64,000 nt of DNA from Paenibacillus sp. OV219. Its GTDB lineage: Bacteria > Bacillota > Bacilli > Paenibacillales > Paenibacillaceae. The position numbers and the translations under genes are program-made. The stretch spans positions 248,001-312,000 of the forward strand of contig NZ_FOCJ01000005.1 of NCBI RefSeq assembly GCF_900110075.1, in the 5' to 3' direction. Below, one piece after another: positions 1 through 9,352 of this stretch; position 1 is the stretch's first letter, and each line of letters begins with the position of its first letter. Below the pieces are notes generated by a model. That model ran no database searches and had not been told where the DNA came from. It was given only the letters and a program-made list of their open reading frames with translations.

Positions 1-951
1 CCGTGCATGCTGCTTCAGCCCCAAATTAAATGATGTTCCGGGCAGCAGTACTGGAACAACACCACCTGCAGCGAGCGAGCTCAAACCTTGGTCTGAAGCT
101 GCAAGCAGATGCTCCGCAGATATGGCTCCGATCTCTCCGGCAAGCTCCGCTCCGCCGAGCGAAACAATTTCGTCTGCGTGGATTTTCGGAATAAGCCCAT
201 ATCGCTTGCCTTCTTGCAGAATGCGCCTGGATTGCGGAATACTGAAGACACCTGCCTCGCAGAACACATCACAGAACTTCGCAAGCCCTTGACTTGCCAC
301 TTCCGGCAGCATCCTGCTCACGAGAAGCTCCACATATTCATCCGCTCTGCCTGTATACTCCGTTGGCACAGCATGCCCGCCCATGAATGTGGAGACGAGA
401 TCGACCGGATGCCGCGAGTTAAGCTGCTTGGCTACGCGCAATTGCTTGAGCTCATCTTCGAGCGACAGCCCGTACCCGCTCTTTGCTTCGATGGTCGTAA
501 CACCATTCAGCAGCATGATGTTGAGACTACCGCGCGCTTTCTCTAACAATTGCTGCTCGCTTGCTGCTCGGGTCGCTCGAACCGTACTCAGTATGCCGCC
601 GCCCTGCGCCAAAATTTCCAAATACGGCACGCCCGATCGTTTGAGCGACAGCTCATTCTCCCGCGAACCTCCGTGGACAAGATGCGTGTGCGGATCGACG
701 AATCCGGGCGCTACAAGCTTGCCCTTTGCACTAACCGTCTCCCCGATTTCAATACCTGTGAGCTGACTCCGTACATCACTCTCCGTTCCGAACAACGCAA
801 TCCGCTCACCTCGAATCGCTATGGCTGCATGTTCAATCTCATGAATCACACTCATCTCTGCACCGTAACGCGGAACAATGCCTGATGGCGGCGTGACCAG
901 CAAGCCAATATCTGTAACAAGCAAGTCAATTCGCTCCATATTCGTACTCAT
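1..951 (-). CDS. hutI: Imidazolonepropionase, 3' end beyond the window
   Basis: Third step of histidine degradation: hydrolyses 4-imidazolone-5-propionate to N-formimino-L-glutamate in the cytoplasm. About 317 residues are visible. The amidohydrolase metal motif FVDPHTHLVHGG is at residues 84-95 (His88, His90), and a second conserved HADE motif comes later in the barrel. The ATG is preceded by GGAGGTGGCGCT, an excellent ribosome binding site. It lies 11 bases downstream of the hutU stop, so the two are cotranscribed. The C-terminal quarter is missing only because the window ends. The identification is firm from the metal motif, the N-terminal beta sandwich and the hutH-hutU-hutI context. Confidence 0.95.
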   Translation of the reverse strand, partial: MSTNMERIDLLVTDIGLLVTPPSGIVPRYGAEMSVIHEIEHAAIAIRGERIALFGTESDVRSQLTGIEIGETVSAKGKLVAPGFVDPHTHLVHGGSRENELSLKRSGVPYLEILAQGGGILSTVRATRAASEQQLLEKARGSLNIMLLNGVTTIEAKSGYGLSLEDELKQLRVAKQLNSRHPVDLVSTFMGGHAVPTEYTGRADEYVELLVSRMLPEVASQGLAKFCDVFCEAGVFSIPQSRRILQEGKRYGLIPKIHADEIVSLGGAELAGEIGAISAEHLLAASDQGLSSLAAGGVVPVLLPGTSFNLGLKQHAR

Positions 952-962
952 AGCGCCACCTC

Positions 963-2636
963 CTATTCCCTCATCGGGATGCAGATACCGTGCTTCTGTG
1001 CTGTTTCGATCGCTTCGTCGTATCCTGCGTCCACATGGCGAATGACGCCCATGCCCGGGTCTGAGGTCAGTACTGCGCTTAGCCGCTCCGCCGCTTCATC
1101 GGACCCGTCTGCAACGACAACCATGCCTGCATGCAGCGAGTAACCCATCCCGACGCCGCCTCCATGGTGGACGGATACCCACGAGGCGCCCGCCGAGGTG
1201 TTGATGAGCGCATTCAGAATGGCCCAATCTCCGACCGTGTCGGAACCGTCCTTCATCGCTTCTGTCTCACGATTAGGGGAAGCGACCGAGCCGCAGTCGA
1301 GGTGATCGCGGCCAATGACAATCGGTGCTCGCAGCTCACCGCTGCGAACCATCTCATTCAGCGCGAGGCCGAACTTCTCTCGTTCGCCGTAGCCGAGCCA
1401 GCAGATACGGGCCGGCAGCCCCTGGAAGGCAACGCGCTCCCCTGCCATCTCGATCCATTTTCGAAGCCGATTATTGCCTGGGAAAAGCTGAACCACGAGC
1501 TCATCCGTCTTCCGAATATCTTCCGGATCACCAGACAATGCTACCCAGCGGAATGGCCCTTTCCCTTCGCAAAATAAAGGGCGGATATATGCAGGGACGA
1601 AGCCTGGGAAGTCGAACGCGCAAGTCACACCTTCGTCGTACGCAACCTGCCGAATGTTGTTGCCATAGTCGAACACGACAGATCCCATCTGCTGCAGATC
1701 GAGCATTGCTTGCACTTGGACTGCCATGCTTGCTTTGGCGAGTAACACGTACTGCTCTGGATCTCGTGAACGTAGCGTGGTCGCCTCCTCCAATGTCAAG
1801 CCCGCTGGCACGTACCCAATGAGCGGATCATGCGCCGAGGTCTGATCCGTTGTGAAATCCGGTTTAATTCCGCGCCGAACAAACACTGGATAAATCTCAG
1901 AGGCGTTGCCAAGCAGTCCAATTGAGAGCGCCTTCCCTGCGGCCACCGCATGGTTCGCTAACGTAAGTGCTTCGTCAAGCGTTTCTGCCAACACATCGCA
2001 ATATCTCGTTTGTATTCGTCTCTCAATCCTCGCGCGATCAACTTCGACGGCGATGACAACGCCATCGTTCATCGTTACAGCTAATGGCTGTGCGCCGCCC
2101 ATACCGCCAAGTCCAGCTGTCAGCGTGAGCGTACCGCGCAAAGTGCCGCCTGTATGCTGACGCGCCGCTTCAGCGAATGTCTCATAGGTCCCCTGCAAAA
2201 TCCCCTGCGTACCGATGTAGATCCAGCTGCCTGCTGTCATCTGCCCATACATCATCAGACCTTTCTGCTCGAGCGCTCGGAAGTTTTCCCATGTTGCCCA
2301 TTTCGGCACGAGCACGGAGTTCGACAGCAGTACACGCGGCGCGCGTTCATGTGTCTTGAAGACGCCGACCGGCTTGCCAGACTGAATAAGCAGCGTTTCA
2401 TTGCTCTCCAGGCGCTGAAGCTCACGCACTATGGCGTCGTATGAAGGCCAGTTCCGCGCTGCCTTGCCGATCCCGCCATACACAACAAGCTCCTCCGGAC
2501 GCTCAGCAACTTCAGGATCAAGATTGTTCATGAGCATTCGCATGGCGGCTTCCTGTACCCATCCTTTGCAAGACAGTTCTGTGCCGCGCGGGGCACGAAT
2601 GATGCGCTTTGGCTCAATCGGTTGATTCTCATTCAT
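963..2636 (-). CDS. hutU: Urocanate hydratase
   Basis: Second enzyme of histidine catabolism: converts urocanate to 4-imidazolone-5-propionate using tightly bound NAD+ as electrophile. The 557-residue length matches the family. Visible motifs include the N-terminal [17 protein letters not shown] segment, the glycine-rich [16 protein letters not shown] stretch that belongs to the NAD site, and the C-terminal [11 protein letters not shown] signature typical of urocanases. It starts at an ATG 21 bases after the hutH stop with GGAGG-like spacing, consistent with one hutHUI transcript. Nothing appears damaged. Confidence 0.97.
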   Translation of the reverse strand: MNENQPIEPKRIIRAPRGTELSCKGWVQEAAMRMLMNNLDPEVAERPEELVVYGGIGKAARNWPSYDAIVRELQRLESNETLLIQSGKPVGVFKTHERAPRVLLSNSVLVPKWATWENFRALEQKGLMMYGQMTAGSWIYIGTQGILQGTYETFAEAARQHTGGTLRGTLTLTAGLGGMGGAQPLAVTMNDGVVIAVEVDRARIERRIQTRYCDVLAETLDEALTLANHAVAAGKALSIGLLGNASEIYPVFVRRGIKPDFTTDQTSAHDPLIGYVPAGLTLEEATTLRSRDPEQYVLLAKASMAVQVQAMLDLQQMGSVVFDYGNNIRQVAYDEGVTCAFDFPGFVPAYIRPLFCEGKGPFRWVALSGDPEDIRKTDELVVQLFPGNNRLRKWIEMAGERVAFQGLPARICWLGYGEREKFGLALNEMVRSGELRAPIVIGRDHLDCGSVASPNRETEAMKDGSDTVGDWAILNALINTSAGASWVSVHHGGGVGMGYSLHAGMVVVADGSDEAAERLSAVLTSDPGMGVIRHVDAGYDEAIETAQKHGICIPMRE

Positions 2637-2657
2637 GGAAGAGAACCTCCTTCACAG

Positions 2658-4187
2658 TTAATACAATGGACCAGACACCGCTTCAACACATTTCAGCCAT
2701 TCACCAGCTAACAGGTTGGTCGCCGTTCGCTCAATATCCGCTGAAGTCGAGCGATCCTCTTCGACTCTCGGAACGATAGCCCGCAAGCGGTCATATAACA
2801 CCTTTGTTGCAGGAGCTAATCCACTCGCACCGACGAATTCAGCCGCTTCTGCCGCGCAGATGAGCTCGATCGCCAATACTTTTGCCACATTGCTAATCAC
2901 CAGCTCTGCATGCCTTGAAGCAGTCGTACCCATCGACACATGATCCTCCTGGCCCGCAGACGACGGAATCGAGTCGACACTGGCTGGATGCGCCAGCACC
3001 TTATTCTCTGAGACGAGTGACGCACTGACGTACTGCAAGATCATGAGGCCCGATCCGAGACCGGGATTATGGCTGAGAAATGCCGGCAATCCTCCCGACA
3101 ACGCCGGATTCACTAGCCGCTCTGTCCGACGCTCCGATATATTCGCAAGCTCGCTCATGCCAATCTTCATGAAGTCCATGGCAAAAGCGATCGGTTGACC
3201 GTGAAAATTGCCGCCTGAAACGACGTGCCCCTTCTCTGGAAAAAGGAGCGGATTATCCGTTGCCGCATTAATCTCAACCAGAAGCTTATCGAGCGTGTAA
3301 CCGAGCACTTGCCGTGTAGCGCCATGCACTTGCGGTAAGCAGCGCAGGGAGTAGGCATCCTGCACCCGGAGCTCGCCTTGGCGGGTTGTGTGAGCGCTCC
3401 CTTGAAGGAGCGTTCGCAAGTTGCGCGCAACACCAATCTGCTCGGGATATGGGCGTACTAACTGCACATCCTCGGCGAAAGCTTCCGGTATGCCATGCAG
3501 GGTTTCCAGCGTCATCGAAGCGATCACATCCGCGATTCTCGCCAGCCGCAGCGCTTTCACATAAGCAAGTGTGCCAATCGAGGTCATAATCTGAGTCCCG
3601 TTAATAAGCGCGAGCCCTTCTTTGGCTTGCAGCGTAATCGGTCCAAGTCCTGCTCTCGCTAGAGCCTGTGCACCTTGAAGCCTCTTACCTTGATAATACG
3701 CCTCGCCCTCGCCAATCAGCACGAGGACAAGATGCGAGAGCGGCGCCAAATCACCGCTAGCGCCTAATGATCCTTGTTCGGGTACGATCGGATGCACTCG
3801 CTTGTTGATACAATCAATCAATAGCTGAAGCGTTGCCATCGTGATACCTGAATTCCCTTTACTAAGTGCATTAGCGCGTAGCAGCATGAGCGCGCGTACC
3901 GCCGGTTCGTTCATCGGATTGCCGACAGCGCACGCATGGCTGCGAATCAAGTTCATCTGGAGCTGCGCTGCGTGCTGAGGTGAAATGACGACGTCACTGA
4001 ATTTCCCGAAGCCTGTCGTCACCCCATATACCACTTGCCCCCCTGCAACCAGCTCTTCCACCATTTTCCGGCAGGCAGCTACACGCTTCCTTGCTTCGCT
4101 ACTTAGGACAACCGGTCGATTAAGATACGAGACCTCCGCTATTATTTCAGGAGTGAGGCTTTCTCCGTCCAGTACGATTGGCTTCAT
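2658..4187 (-). CDS. hutH: Histidine ammonia-lyase
   Basis: First enzyme of the Hut pathway: deaminates L-histidine to urocanate. The Ala-Ser-Gly triplet that cyclises to the MIO electrophile is visible at residues 143-145 in GSLGASGDLAPLSH. The length from the chosen start is 509 residues, the normal size for HutH. An in-frame ATG 63 bases upstream would add an atypical tail. The chosen ATG (MKPIVLDGES) has GGGAGGAG seven bases upstream, so it is preferred. It is the first gene of hutHUI. No hutP regulator gene is adjacent, but a hairpin leader precedes it. Confidence 0.96.
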   Translation of the reverse strand: MKPIVLDGESLTPEIIAEVSYLNRPVVLSSEARKRVAACRKMVEELVAGGQVVYGVTTGFGKFSDVVISPQHAAQLQMNLIRSHACAVGNPMNEPAVRALMLLRANALSKGNSGITMATLQLLIDCINKRVHPIVPEQGSLGASGDLAPLSHLVLVLIGEGEAYYQGKRLQGAQALARAGLGPITLQAKEGLALINGTQIMTSIGTLAYVKALRLARIADVIASMTLETLHGIPEAFAEDVQLVRPYPEQIGVARNLRTLLQGSAHTTRQGELRVQDAYSLRCLPQVHGATRQVLGYTLDKLLVEINAATDNPLLFPEKGHVVSGGNFHGQPIAFAMDFMKIGMSELANISERRTERLVNPALSGGLPAFLSHNPGLGSGLMILQYVSASLVSENKVLAHPASVDSIPSSAGQEDHVSMGTTASRHAELVISNVAKVLAIELICAAEAAEFVGASGLAPATKVLYDRLRAIVPRVEEDRSTSADIERTATNLLAGEWLKCVEAVSGPLY

Positions 4188-4232
4188 GTCAACACTCCTC
4201 CCACGACCACGAATGGACGAGAACATGCAGTT

Positions 4233-4293
4233 CCTTTCTTGCTTTACCATAAGAAAGGGACCGTGCGGAAGTTGTTCGCTTCCACGCGGTCCC
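4233..4293 (-). promoter_or_regulatory. Attenuator-like double hairpin in hut leader
   Basis: Reading leftwards before hutH, a long stem forms between 4293-4279 and 4271-4257 (arms GGGACCG and CGGTCCC plus an inner GGAAG/CTTCC) and is followed by TTTCTT, like an intrinsic terminator. That T-rich stretch is itself the 5' arm of a second hairpin (CCTTTCTT with AAGAAAGG, 4258-4233), so terminator and downstream stem compete. It could attenuate hut transcription or end rpiA readthrough. No clear sigma-A promoter was found between rpiA and the hairpin, and the regularly spaced UAG triplets of HutP sites are not apparent. The rest of the roughly 310-base rpiA-hutH gap shows nothing else. Confidence 0.5.
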
Positions 4294-4498
4294 AGTTTAT
4301 GAAGGGCAGTAATGCGATTGTCCAGTATCGTGCTTTACGCCAATACATCGCCATCACTCATTCCCTAATCTATTTTAGGTTTCAAGGTCATTGTTGCATG
4401 CTGTCCTTGACCAAGTCAATATCGTTTCGCCTATGAGAACTTGTCCTTTTTGAGAGAGCTTGTCCCTATTGTCCTACTTTAATCTCCAGTTTCGCAAA

Positions 4499-5179
4499 TC
4501 ACCTCACCAATTCTTTAACTGACCCATCAAGAGCGCCGATAATCACTTTCGACGCGAGATTGATAAACATACCATTCTCAACGACTCCAGGGATCATGTT
4601 TAACTCCGTATGCAGCTCCCTCGGCTGATCGATCTTTCCAAATTCACAATCAACAATATAATTGCCGTTATCCGTCACGAACGGCTCTTCGCCTTGCATT
4701 CTCAAACGAGGGATACACCCATAAGAGGCCAGCTTACGCAGCGTAAGCTCGTGTCCGAATTGTACGATCTCAATAGGCAGTGGAAATCGTCCCAATTGCT
4801 GTACGACCTTGCTCTCGTCGGCAATAATGATCAACTCTTTACTGGCTGATGCTATGATTTTCTCCCGCAGAAGCGCGCCGCCCCCGCCTTTGATCAAGTT
4901 CCACTCCCCATCGATCTCATCAGCGCCATCAATGGTAAGATCGATCTCATCGATCTCCGATAATCGGACTAACGTAATCCCCAGCTCCTCCGCCAGTAAT
5001 TCCGACGGCGTTGAAGTTGCAACTGCCTTCATGCTGAGGCCGTTCTTCGTCATCTCCCCTAGCTTCTGGATCACCCAATAAGCTGTGGAGCCTGTACCTA
5101 ATCCTACGATCATCCCGTCACGTACATATTCAGCCGCTTTCTCAGCTGCAGCTCGTTTTGCTTCGATTCTCGCGTCCAT
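4499..5179 (-). CDS. rpiA: Ribose-5-phosphate isomerase A
   Basis: Interconverts ribose 5-phosphate and ribulose 5-phosphate in the non-oxidative pentose phosphate pathway. The 226 residues contain all RpiA landmarks: GLGTGSTA at about 26-33, the DGADEID loop at about 84-90 carrying acidic active-site residues, and KGGGGALLREK at about 97-107. Length is normal. It is divergent from the germinant receptor operon (118 bases between starts) and lies upstream of hut on the same strand, but is metabolically unrelated to both. No separate terminator was seen close to its stop. Confidence 0.97.
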   Translation of the reverse strand: MDARIEAKRAAAEKAAEYVRDGMIVGLGTGSTAYWVIQKLGEMTKNGLSMKAVATSTPSELLAEELGITLVRLSEIDEIDLTIDGADEIDGEWNLIKGGGGALLREKIIASASKELIIIADESKVVQQLGRFPLPIEIVQFGHELTLRKLASYGCIPRLRMQGEEPFVTDNGNYIVDCEFGKIDQPRELHTELNMIPGVVENGMFINLASKVIIGALDGSVKELVR

Positions 5180-5297
5180 TGTAGTCTCCGATCATGTATA
5201 TCTTACAGTTCGTCTTCTCTAAATTAAAGCCTATAGAACTCCGCTCGGATGAAAAACTGGAAACACGGGAAATATATCCCTGTGAGGTGACCGTGCT

Positions 5298-6578
5298 GTG
5301 CGTTTCGAAAGCTTGCGAAGCAACGAGGACTTCTTTACTCGGAAGTTCGAGAAGAGCAATTATGCCATCAGTCTATATTACTTCACCTCTGTCTGTAACG
5401 AGGACGATATTTTCAAAAAACTGATTTCCGCGTTCTATAACTCGGAATCTGCGGACGCGTACGAGCTGTATGTGAGATCGTTCCCTAGTTGGACCTTGAT
5501 AACCAGTGATGCCGATGCGATCCAGAGTTTGCTCGACGGAAGCGTCGCGGTCATGCTGAATGAGAAGCTCTTCATGATCGAGATGAAGAACTTCATCGCT
5601 CGAGCTGTCGAAGTGTCGACCGAGGAGAACGTGTTGCAAGGGCCGAAGGATGGCCTTAGTGAAAATTTGGATACGTCTATTAATTTGATCCGCAACCGGT
5701 ACAAGAGTCAGGCTCTACATGCGGAAAGCCACTATGCTGGCAACAAATCGAATACGAAGCTGATCATGATGTACGACGACCAGCTCGTTGAACCTAACGA
5801 TCTTGCTTTGTTCAAGGAGAAGGTTGCGAAGGTCCAAGTGGATATTGTGCAATCCGCCGGACAGCTGCAGAAGTGCCTTATCCAAAACAAGCTGAACCTG
5901 TTTCCGCTCTTCCTGACGACTGAGCGTCCTGACCGTGTGGTGAAGAGCTTATCTGAGGGCAAAATCATCCTTCTATTGGAGGGGTCGTCGTGGGCATTAA
6001 TTGGCCCGGTGACCTTTTTTGATTTCTTCAAATCGATGGATGACCCGGTCCAGATGCCGATCATCGGTCAATTTCTGGTGTCCATCCGCTATATCGCGCT
6101 CATGATTACGCTGGTGCTCCCAGCTTTATATATTTCGATCATCTCCTATTCCCCGGACTTGCTCAAAGTTCAGTTTGCACTGCTCGTTGCGGGAAGCAGA
6201 ATGTCCGTACCGTTCCCCTCGTATATTGAGATCATGTTCATGCTCATCATGACGGAATTTCTGATTGAAGCGAGTATCCGTCTGCCGAAGACGATCAGCC
6301 CCACCGCAACGACGGTTGGCGGTCTAATCTTGGGACAAGCGGCTACGTCGGCTGGACTTGTCGCGGATGTGATGATCATCGTCATCTCCGCGGTTGCAAT
6401 CTCTAACTTCGTAGTCCCTGTCAATGCCATGCACCAAGCAATCCGAATTATTCGTTACCCGCTCATTATTCTCGCCAGTTTCCTAGGCACGATCGGTGTT
6501 GTGGTCGGATTACTCGCGCTTGTCGCCTATTTATGCAGCCTGAAGAGCTTGGGCAAGCCATATATGAAGCTTCTATAA
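5298..6578 (+). CDS. Spore germination protein, GerA family A subunit
   Basis: A-subunit of a GerA-type germinant receptor in the inner spore membrane. The N-terminal half is a soluble domain containing the characteristic GSVAVMLN and GKIILLLEGSSWALIGPVTFFDFF segments. The C-terminal half has several hydrophobic helices with the family-typical PFPSYIEIMFM, RLPKTISPTATTVGGLILGQAA and PLIILASFLG motifs. The start is a GTG with GAGGTGA just upstream; an in-frame stop lies immediately before, so no longer protein is possible. At 426 residues it is somewhat short at the N-terminus for the family. It is first in a three-gene receptor operon (A, B, C). The germinant cannot be told from sequence. Confidence 0.93.
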   Translation: MRFESLRSNEDFFTRKFEKSNYAISLYYFTSVCNEDDIFKKLISAFYNSESADAYELYVRSFPSWTLITSDADAIQSLLDGSVAVMLNEKLFMIEMKNFIARAVEVSTEENVLQGPKDGLSENLDTSINLIRNRYKSQALHAESHYAGNKSNTKLIMMYDDQLVEPNDLALFKEKVAKVQVDIVQSAGQLQKCLIQNKLNLFPLFLTTERPDRVVKSLSEGKIILLLEGSSWALIGPVTFFDFFKSMDDPVQMPIIGQFLVSIRYIALMITLVLPALYISIISYSPDLLKVQFALLVAGSRMSVPFPSYIEIMFMLIMTEFLIEASIRLPKTISPTATTVGGLILGQAATSAGLVADVMIIVISAVAISNFVVPVNAMHQAIRIIRYPLIILASFLGTIGVVVGLLALVAYLCSLKSLGKPYMKLL

Positions 6579-6605
6579 CAACTTTAACTAACTCGGGTGA
6601 TTGCC

Positions 6606-7694
6606 ATGCTTCAAAGCCGCTACTACTACTTTCTTATGTATCTGAACTTTATCGTCAGCATGATCGAATTCACACCAACTCTCATTTATGCAGGCCGCTA
6701 CAAGAGCAGCTTGATCAGTCTGCTTGCCGCTCTACTCTTAGCTGGCATAATGATCCTCGTGTTCGAGATGCAGCTGAATCGGTTCCAAGGTCAATCCATC
6801 TCGAAGATTATGAAAGGCGCAATAACGCCTATATTACAAAAGCTTCTGTTCGTCTGCTCCCTCATCCTATCCTACTGGATCGGATTCATCTACCTGATTT
6901 CTTTTGCACAGATTGCTCATAAATATATAAGTCCCGAGCTTTCAGCGGGCTCTCTGTTTATGGTATTTCTTCTGCTTGCCGGCTTCTCCTCGTTAATGGA
7001 TTCGAAGAGCACGCTCTTCATGTTAGAAATTGTCGTTGTGTTCTCCATCCCAGTTCTCGCGATTCTCATCCTGGTCTTCACGCTCGACCCCAACATCCGA
7101 ATCGACTTCATCCTAGAAGCAGCTACTTACATCCGCAGTTGGCCGAGCTATCCCATGCTTGCTGCCGGAGCGTTTCTGTTCAATGGCTATATGGCGCGCA
7201 TCGTGTTTAATGAGCACCTTAAGCGAAGCAAGCCGAAGAAATGGCATCTTGTTGTTGTATCCATTGGGCTTCTGCTAATACTTGCTTACTATTTCATCCC
7301 CATCGGATATTTAGGACTTGGCGGGATCAAGGGCGATGATAATGTATGGTTCACGACGATGAACAGCATGAAGCTGCCGTATTTCTTCATTGAGCGATTT
7401 ATCGTCGTCTTCCTCATGATGCAAATCGGTGTGTCCCTCATGTTCGTCATCATCTGCTGGCACTCGTCACTGCAATTTCTCAAATTCGCATTTCAGATGG
7501 ACGGTGGAAAGCACCAATGGATCTCGTTCACACTATTGCTAGTCGTATCGTACATGCTATGGAAGTTTATAGATGCCGCTGCGATTCGGCACAGCATCAG
7601 CTTGTTTCTGAACATCAACTTGGCCTTCGACCTCGCCATGATCGGTGTTCTCGTATGGTGTGCACAGCGCGGAAAGGCAGCATTAGACGAATAG
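6606..7694 (+). CDS. Spore germination permease-like protein, GerAB family
   Basis: B-subunit of the germinant receptor, related to amino acid permeases, with about ten predicted membrane helices. It opens with the family-like YLNFIVSMIEFTPTLIY segment and has the hydrophobic periodicity expected throughout. A GTG nine bases further upstream is also in frame, but ATG is chosen because GGGTGA sits five bases before it. It follows the A-subunit by 27 bases and its end overlaps the C-subunit by about 40 bases, implying translational coupling. In known receptors this subunit is thought to hold the germinant pocket. Confidence 0.9.
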   Translation: MLQSRYYYFLMYLNFIVSMIEFTPTLIYAGRYKSSLISLLAALLLAGIMILVFEMQLNRFQGQSISKIMKGAITPILQKLLFVCSLILSYWIGFIYLISFAQIAHKYISPELSAGSLFMVFLLLAGFSSLMDSKSTLFMLEIVVVFSIPVLAILILVFTLDPNIRIDFILEAATYIRSWPSYPMLAAGAFLFNGYMARIVFNEHLKRSKPKKWHLVVVSIGLLLILAYYFIPIGYLGLGGIKGDDNVWFTTMNSMKLPYFFIERFIVVFLMMQIGVSLMFVIICWHSSLQFLKFAFQMDGGKHQWISFTLLLVVSYMLWKFIDAAAIRHSISLFLNINLAFDLAMIGVLVWCAQRGKAALDE

Positions 7695-8776
7695 CAGTCT
7701 GTAGTTTGTCATTGGTACTGCTGATGCTGTTTCTGCTCTGCGGCTGCGCGTTTGAAGATATTGACCGGCGTGCTTTTGTAACTTCAATCGGGCTTGATCC
7801 ACCGAAGGCCGCTGGCAGCAAATATAATTTGACGATCAAGATTTCTTTGGCAAAAGGTGATCCAGAGTCGATTGGCAGTGATTTCGTACTGTTGCATGTC
7901 AATTGTAATTCGATCTCAGAAGGGCTCGATAAGCTGCGATCTATGAGCGACAAGAAGCTGGAGTATGGTCATGTGAAGGCACTCATGTTCGGCGAGGCCA
8001 TCGTGAAGGATGACATCTCCCAACCAGTCGAATATTTCATGAAACGTGCGGATATCCAGAAAATCGCCTATATGGGTATCGGCAAACCAAGTGCGTATGA
8101 GCTGCTGAAATTCAAGCCCAAGGAAGAAGCGGTAGCGAGCAGCTATCTGTTCTACTCATTCGAACGAAGCCGTACGCAATCGCCTTACGTGTATGCGGTT
8201 CCTCTCTATGATGCGAGCCGCCGGATATTGACGCCGGGACTCGATCTGACGCTGCCGGTTATGGAGTATGAACGAGGAAATTTGCATGTTGACCGCATTG
8301 CTCTCTTTCACAAGAAGCAGTATAAGCTGGAGCTCACTTCCGACGAATCGAAGCTGCTTAAGCTCATGACTACGGGCTTCCGCGATGATACTTTTGCACT
8401 GAAGACGAAGAATGGCTCTTATTCCATAACTACGGAGAAAGGGACGTCGTCCTATCAGTTAGCCATTGGGAACGGTGGCGCTACAGCCATTGTAGACATC
8501 AAGCTGCGAGGAACTTTAATCGAGAGATTGGGCAACGCAGAAGCTGTAACGGAGGAAGTGAAGCTGCCAATTATGAAGGAAACGAAGGCACAGATCGAAT
8601 CGCAGGTTCGCAAGCTTCTGATCAAGATGAGAGATGAAGGCGTCGACCCGCTTGGCTTCGGCTTGCGCTATCGTGCAAGGAAATTCCATCATGCGAAGGA
8701 GACTGAAGAGTGGAACGGAATCTATCCACGACTGAAATTTGACGTACGTGTGAGTGTCAAAAACATGGACAGCTAG
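7655..8776 (+). CDS. Spore germination lipoprotein, GerAC family
   Basis: C-subunit of the germinant receptor, a lipoprotein on the outer face of the inner spore membrane. From the ATG chosen, a basic start (RKGSIRR) and a hydrophobic stretch lead to the lipobox LLCGC with Cys31 as the modified residue. The mature part has typical GerAC features such as DIDRRAFVTSIGLD, AKGDPES, a central EKGTSSYQLAI segment and a C-terminal FHHAKETEEWN. The start is uncertain. ATG or GTG at 7655/7658 lack an obvious Shine-Dalgarno, while GGAAAGG at 7671-7677 would suit a rarer start at 7682. A strong terminator follows the stop directly. Confidence 0.9.
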   Translation: MVCTARKGSIRRIAVCSLSLVLLMLFLLCGCAFEDIDRRAFVTSIGLDPPKAAGSKYNLTIKISLAKGDPESIGSDFVLLHVNCNSISEGLDKLRSMSDKKLEYGHVKALMFGEAIVKDDISQPVEYFMKRADIQKIAYMGIGKPSAYELLKFKPKEEAVASSYLFYSFERSRTQSPYVYAVPLYDASRRILTPGLDLTLPVMEYERGNLHVDRIALFHKKQYKLELTSDESKLLKLMTTGFRDDTFALKTKNGSYSITTEKGTSSYQLAIGNGGATAIVDIKLRGTLIERLGNAEAVTEEVKLPIMKETKAQIESQVRKLLIKMRDEGVDPLGFGLRYRARKFHHAKETEEWNGIYPRLKFDVRVSVKNMDS

Positions 8777-8778
8777 CA

Positions 8779-8806
8779 CAACAAGCCGCATTTCAGCGGC
8801 TTGTTG
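8779..8806. terminator. Bidirectional terminator between gerAC and merR
   Basis: A perfect 11-base-pair stem (CAACAAGCCGC with its complement) and a six-base loop start two bases after the gerAC stop. The right arm overlaps the last codons of the convergent merR gene, so it can serve transcripts from both sides. The T-rich tail is modest on both strands. Confidence 0.75.
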
Positions 8807-9200
8807 ATTCCTGCTTTTGCTGGACTCGGAGCGTGTTTTCTTTTCTCAGAATTGTCTGATCATATCTTGCGATTTTATCATCGAGGCGTGTTAGCGTGCC
8901 CGTCATCTCTTCGAGCTTGGCTGCAAGCTTCTCGCGTTGATCAATCAGAAGGTCCTTCCTGGTATGCAGCGTGTCATCGCCTTTCTGGAATAATGCCACA
9001 TACTCAATCAACGTTTCAACCGGAAGCCCCGCACTTTGCCGCATACATTTAATAAAATCAATCCAGTTGCAATCCTCCTGCGTATAATCCCGGATTCCGC
9101 TCTTATTCCGATTTACAGGTGGGATGAGTCCGATGCGTTCATAATAGCGGAGCGTATCCTGAGATAGCTCAAACTTCTCGCTCACTTCAGCAATTAACAT
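8793..9200 (-). CDS. MerR family transcriptional regulator
   Basis: DNA-binding regulator of the MerR family, 135 residues. The N-terminal winged helix shows the classical order AEVSEKFELSQDTLRYYERIGLIPP (residues 3-27), followed by RDYTQEDCNWIDFIKCMRQSAG. A dimerising coiled coil (about 75-118) comes next. The short C-terminus has no recognisable cysteine metal-binding cluster, so it resembles the AdhR-type aldehyde or stress regulators more than metal sensors, but the ligand is unknown. A MerR-type promoter with a 19-base spacer lies just upstream and points into this gene, implying autoregulation. The neighbouring methyltransferase is divergent and could share the operator. Confidence 0.92.
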   Translation of the reverse strand: MLIAEVSEKFELSQDTLRYYERIGLIPPVNRNKSGIRDYTQEDCNWIDFIKCMRQSAGLPVETLIEYVALFQKGDDTLHTRKDLLIDQREKLAAKLEEMTGTLTRLDDKIARYDQTILRKENTLRVQQKQESTSR

Positions 9201-9247
9201 GTGCAGCTTCCTCCTCGTTTCTCTACGATCTTTGATGGTATAAACGT

Positions 9248-9278
9248 AGTGTAACCTCTGGAGTTAACTCCAAGTCAA
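9248..9278 (-). promoter_or_regulatory. MerR-type promoter, 19-base spacer with palindrome
   Basis: On the minus strand, TTGACT (9278-9273) and TACACT (9253-9248) are separated by exactly 19 bases containing the perfect palindrome TGGAGTTAACTCCA. Overlong spacers with a central dyad are the hallmark of promoters remodelled by MerR regulators. It reads into the merR gene. Confidence 0.85.
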
Positions 9279-9352
9279 TCGTTAATTAGATTGCTCAGCC
9301 CATTCAATTACTGATAGACTATACCTTATTGCTTAGGAGGTCTGCCACCAAT

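Noticed and set aside
4300..4498. HutP-binding UAG triplets and a cre site in the hut leader
   Set aside because: TAG triplets occur (near 4460 and 4370) but not with the regular four-base spacing of HutP sites, and no good match to the catabolite-response palindrome was found.
5263..5290. Hairpin covering the gerA ribosome binding site
   Set aside because: The GGGA/TCCC stem ends just before GAGGTGA and is interrupted, so sequestration of the site is not convincing.
6533..6922. Alternative plus-strand frame across the gerA-A/B junction
   Set aside because: It overlaps both germination genes out of frame and encodes no recognisable protein.
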